Origin: Caballeronia humi
GTDB lineage: Bacteria > Pseudomonadota > Gammaproteobacteria > Burkholderiales > Burkholderiaceae
Assembly: GCF_001544475.1 (NCBI RefSeq)
Contig: NZ_FCNW02000040.1
Span: 1-54,993, forward strand
Reading direction: 5' to 3'
Length of the DNA stretch: 54,993 bases
Under the pieces are notes generated by a model. It ran no database searches, had not been told where the DNA came from, and worked only from the letters and a program-made list of their open reading frames with translations. Made by a program: the position numbers and the translations under genes. Positions 50,559 through 54,993 of this stretch are shown one piece after another (within the stretch, counting starts at the first letter, position 1; the number at the start of each line of letters is the position of its first letter).

Positions 50559-53103
50559 CACCAGTCCTCCCTCACGGCGCGCACGGCATCGACCGATACG
50601 GCGCGGCGCCCCGCCATCACCGCCGTCGCGCACGATGAAGCCAGCATCACGCAGCCGATCACCGCAATCAGCCTCCACGGCACATGCAGCGACATGCTCC
50701 AGTGAAATGACTGCGGATTGACGACGAACACGAGGATCAGGCTGATCGCGAAGCCGAGCAAGCAGCCCATTGCGATGCCGAGCACCGTCAGCAAGCCGCC
50801 CTCGGCGGCCAGCAGCGCCAGGACCTGCCGCCGCGTCACGCCGACATGCCTCAGCATCCCGAATTCGCGTGAACGCGCGAGCGTCTGCACGGAAAACGTC
50901 GCGGCGACGCCGAACAGGCCGATCACGATTGCCACCGCTTCCAGCAGGTACGTCACGGCGAAACTTCGATCGAAGATGGTCAGCGTGCGCGCGCGGATGT
51001 CGCCGGGTTGCGCGAATTCGAGGGCATCGCCGAAGGGGAGCTTCTTCATCGCATCGACGACCTGCGATGCGGACGCGCCCGCGTCGAGCGTCACGCCTGC
51101 ATCGGTTGCACTCGTGTCGTGCGTCAAGCGCCGGTAGTCGGCGAGGCGTATTTGCAATGCGCCCGTCTGCCGCACGTAATCGCGCCAGATGCCCGCGACG
51201 ACGAAGCGCTCGCCCGCGCCGCCGATCGGCAACGAAAGCCGTTGTCCGATGCGATACCCGTACAGATCGACCATCGCCTCCGATGCCCACACCGGCGTCT
51301 CGCCCGCCTGCCACGCCGACGGCGGCAACGCCGCGCCGGTGAGTTGCAGATGCGCACCGGGGTCGGCGGCATCGATCTCGCGCGCGAGCAGCGCGACGGG
51401 CGGCTTCGATGCATCGAGCGTCAGTTGCGACGTGCGCGCGAACGCCGCGTGCGCAACGCCGCTCGTGGATGCAAGCAGCGTCTGCTGGTCGGGGCGCAGG
51501 CCGCCGGTGTCGCCGCTCGATGCCATGCGCACGTACAGGTCGGCGGAGAGCAGATGCGCTAGCCAGTCCTCGACCGAGACGCGAAAGCTCGCCACCATGA
51601 TCGCCATCGCGACGATCAGCGTGAAGCTCGAAAGCACGCCGCCCATCGCGATCGATGCCTGTCCCGGCGCGTTCGCGAGCCGTGCGAGCGCGAGCGTGAC
51701 GACCGCGCTTGTACGCCGCCTCGCATACCACAAGCTCAACGTTCGAAACACGATCGCGGTCAGGCGCGGCATCAGCGCGATCCCGCCGACGAGCAGCAGC
51801 GCAACGGCCAGATAACCCCCGATAGGCGCATCGAAGACCGGCGGCGCCTGCGTCAGCGCCGCGCCGAGCGCGAGACACGCCAAAGCGGGCCACGGCGCCG
51901 AGAGCGGCGCGAGCGCGGCTTCCTCGCTGCCTGCTTTCAGCGCGGGCGCGGGCCGGGCGCGCGCCGCTTCGAGCGCGGGAACGAGCGTGCCGAGCAACGC
52001 CACGCCGATGCCGAGCGCAAGAAACACCGCGCTCGCCACCGGTTCGAATCCCACGCGCGGCTGCACGCCAGGGAAATAGCCGCCGCCGAGATCGCTGCCG
52101 AAATAGCGCAGCGCGAGCGCCGCGACCGCATAGCCGAGTGCGATGCCGAGCACGGCACCCGCGACGCCGAGCAGCGCGCCTTCGAACATGATCTGCCGCA
52201 CGAGCAGCGCGCGCGTCATGCCGAGTACGCGCAGCATCGCGAACTGCGCGCGGCGCCGCACGACGCCCGACGCCTGCGTCGAAAACACGAGGAACGCGCC
52301 GGTGAAGAGCGCGACGAGCGCGAGCACGTTCATGTTGATCCGGTAAGCGCGTGAGAGGCGATCCGTGCGGCTTTCGACATCGCGCGTCTCGGTCACGACG
52401 AAGCGCCCGCCGAGTTCCTGCTGCAACGCGCGCCGGAACGCTTCGCGATCGACGCCGCGTGCAAGTTGCAAATCGACGCGCGAAAGCTTGCCCGCCATGC
52501 CGAAGCGCCATTGCACGGCGGCGATGTCCATCACCGCGATGCGCTGCCCCGGCAATGCGCGCACGATGCCGCCCGCCACGCGCAGCCGCACGGGCGACGT
52601 GCCGCTCAGCAGCGTAATGTTCCCGCCGATGCCTGCGCCGAGCCATTGCTGCGCGGCGGGCGAGAGGAAGAGGGCGTCGTCGGCGAGGGCATCGAAGGGC
52701 GCTTGCGGCGACGGCACGCCGGTCAGGTCGGGCGCGATTTGCTTCGCGCGGAACACGTCGATGCCGAGCACTTTCAGCGGTGCATTGTGCTTCGGCACGG
52801 AGGCATCGACTTCGAGCACGGGGCTCGCGAGCGCGACGCCCGCGCGCGTCGCGAGGAGGGGATAAACGCGCTCGTCGATGAAGGGCTGCGCGCCGCGCAC
52901 CTGCAAGTCCGCTTGGCCCGAGAGGCTCCGCGCCGCCGCGGAAAACTCGTTGAACGCAGCGCTGTTGATCAGTTGCACCGCGTAGCCGAGCCCGACGCCG
53001 AGCGCGATCGTCGCGATGGCGACGAGCGCGCGTCCCCGATGACTGCGCCATTGCGCGCGCAACAGCCAGCGGGTGAGCGTGCGATGCGCTGCGGCGAGCG
53101 GCG

Positions 53104-53107
<4 letters not shown>
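50558..53107 (-). CDS. FtsX-like ABC export permease (AttF/AttG type, single long protein)
   Basis: An 849-residue membrane protein with an N-terminal membrane helix, a large periplasmic MacB-like region and two FtsX repeat domains (about 245-365 and 720-840), giving about ten helices. Typical sequences are ARSREFGMLRHVGVTRRQVLALLAAEGGLL and the N-terminal counterpart RRRAQFAMLRVLGMTRALLVRQIMFEGALL. These transporters move lipids, lipoproteins or peptides across the envelope. It overlaps the ATPase gene by 4 bases and the AttH gene by 1. Some relatives split the permease into two genes. Confidence 0.9.
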
Positions 53108-53817
<710 letters not shown>

Positions 53818-54126
53818 GGGTTTTTGTGCCTGGACAGTGTTAAGAAATCGCACGGCGTGCCCAAGTGGTCCGGCATTTAAGCGGTGGTTGCGCATAGGTT
53901 TCTGTGAACCGTAGACGAAATGCTCAAAGTATGCTGAAACGAGACTATATAGCCAGTTCGTCTCCGTAAAGTCGTCCGAGGTGTCGCTACGCGGGTACGC
54001 CGGCCGACCCCATCTATCGGAAATAGCGGAATTTTTCAAAATTCGGAGTTATCGCGTTGAGAAGAATTCCATCAGATAGCTATTCTCCCGGCTACATAAG
54101 AAATAAGTAACGGGAGAAATTCGTTC
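53818..54126. other. divergent intergenic region before VgrG
   Basis: This 309-base gap separates the export operon (minus) and VgrG (plus). The part from about 53870 to 54110 is AT-richer. GGGAGA at 54112-54117 is the VgrG ribosome-binding site. No clear promoter pair or operator was recognised. Confidence 0.5.
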
Positions 54127-54993
54127 GTGAGTTCGACTATCGAGCCATCCAGCGTGGCGCGCCGTGCCCCGCATCAGTCCGTTGTTCTTTCACTTCACGA
54201 AGCCTACTTTCTCGACGTGCCACGCGCGGCCAGTGCCAAGGACATGAGCGTCGTGTGCTTCACTGGCGTCGAAGCGATCGGTGAAGCAAGGCGCTTTGCA
54301 ATCACGCTTACCCATTCTCTTGCGAATCTGCCGCGTGGCGATTATCTGAATCGCCCGGCTACCTTCATGATTCAGCCGTCGCGTCTGGCCGGCGTGTCTG
54401 TATCGACGGTTGCGTGCCGCAAGATTCAGGGCGTCATCACTGCGTTCAGCCAGCTAGCCAGCAACCGCGACCAGACGACCTATGAAATCGTGCTGGAATC
54501 GCGCCTCGCGCTGCTGCGCAATACGCCCAAATGCCGGTTTTTCCTGAACCTGAGCTTTCCGAGGATCATCGAGCAGATTCTGCGTGAACACGGTTTCGAT
54601 GCGATTCGCGCGCGTTTCGACTTAAGGCTGTATCGGCAATACGAGCCGCGCGAATTCGTCATGCAGTGGCATGAAAGCGATCTCGCTTTCATTACGCGCC
54701 TGTGCCGGCGTGCGGGCATTTGGTTCGTCCAGGAGGAAGGCGAGCATTGCGAGGTGGTGCGCTTCGGTGACGACCTCACGCACTATCGACGCAAGGTCGG
54801 TCTGACGGTGCCGATTCGCGCGCAGGCCGGATTGGCCAACACGGGCGCGGAGTCGATCGAGTCCATCGAGACGCATGCCAGGACGATTCCCGAGCGGCAA
54901 CGGGTGCGCGCCTACCACTACCGCACCGCGCCGCTTCCGATCGACGCCGAGAACATCATCCGGGGCGACGACACCACTTACGGCGAGACGTAC
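54127..54993 (+). CDS. type VI secretion tip protein VgrG (N-terminal part, truncated by window end)
   Basis: 289 residues of a longer protein beginning at GTG 54127, the only start after an in-frame stop at 54097. The sequence matches the gp27-like base of VgrG: TGVEAIGEARRFAITLTHSL, KIQGVITAFSQLASNRDQTTYEIVLESRLALL, RFFLNLSFPRIIEQILREHGF and YEPREFVMQWHESDLAFITRL with Cys before FVQEE. VgrG forms the piercing tip of the T6SS and often carries or recruits effectors encoded just downstream, beyond this window. Confidence 0.93.
   Translation, partial: MSSTIEPSSVARRAPHQSVVLSLHEAYFLDVPRAASAKDMSVVCFTGVEAIGEARRFAITLTHSLANLPRGDYLNRPATFMIQPSRLAGVSVSTVACRKIQGVITAFSQLASNRDQTTYEIVLESRLALLRNTPKCRFFLNLSFPRIIEQILREHGFDAIRARFDLRLYRQYEPREFVMQWHESDLAFITRLCRRAGIWFVQEEGEHCEVVRFGDDLTHYRRKVGLTVPIRAQAGLANTGAESIESIETHARTIPERQRVRAYHYRTAPLPIDAENIIRGDDTTYGETY

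Overview
The window reads as a GC-rich betaproteobacterial replicon of the Burkholderia / Paraburkholderia / Caballeronia type. The evidence is the strong G/C bias at third codon positions, frequent GTG starts, several small secreted DUF4148 proteins, carboxylase-based guanidine catabolism, and a VgrG gene at the right edge. The density of catabolic and transport loci would suit a secondary chromosome or megaplasmid, but that is inference. No tRNA, rRNA, CRISPR array or insertion sequence was recognised.

Layout. 1-1803: the tail of an unknown gene and two secreted proteins of unknown function. 1807-3956: a CusRS/IrlRS-like two-component system (minus strand). 4202-4492: a DUF4148 protein. 4636-14314: a seven-gene minus-strand operon (ABC importer, two DUF1989 proteins, biotin-dependent carboxylase, allophanate hydrolase) conventionally called a urea carboxylase operon. 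Its leader (14377-14500) carries the guanidine-I (ykkC) riboswitch motifs. Upstream lie a near-consensus sigma-54 promoter and an NtrC-like palindrome, so it is best read as a nitrogen-regulated guanidine assimilation operon. 14650-17684: an ECF sigma factor between two anti-sigma-like membrane proteins, two DUF4148 genes, and three promoters of identical geometry (GGAAT-N18-GTT) that suggest a small local regulon including the glutathione transferase at 17759. 18348-22653: a second GST, a Na+/H+ antiporter, an EamA exporter, a DUF3574 lipoprotein and an IsdG-like monooxygenase.

22754-35190 is a sugar-acid/polyol catabolic region. A LacI-controlled block (IlvD/Edd dehydratase, RraA-like protein, MFS transporter, LacI regulator) lies behind two tandem operators. 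It converges with zero gap on the ATPase of a sugar ABC importer whose binding protein and permeases run the other way. These are followed by a SorC regulator, an SDR and a zinc alcohol dehydrogenase resembling erythritol/L-threitol dehydrogenases. A consensus sigma-70 promoter with a palindrome over its -10 box drives the importer.

35267-43442: a lipoprotein, a GGDEF-EAL protein, a small membrane protein behind inverted repeats, a polytopic membrane protein behind alternative hairpins, a TupA-like ATP-grasp protein, and a DnaQ-exonuclease/GIY-YIG fusion. 43582-49475: a sulfonate/taurine-type locus with two dioxygenases and two paralogous binding proteins around one ATPase-permease pair. 49476-53817: an AttEFGH-like export operon with a single long FtsX permease. 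54127-end: the N-terminal part of a VgrG.

The strongest findings are the guanidine reassignment with its two-level control, and the predicted ECF regulon. The polyol region is the best candidate for an incompletely described pathway.
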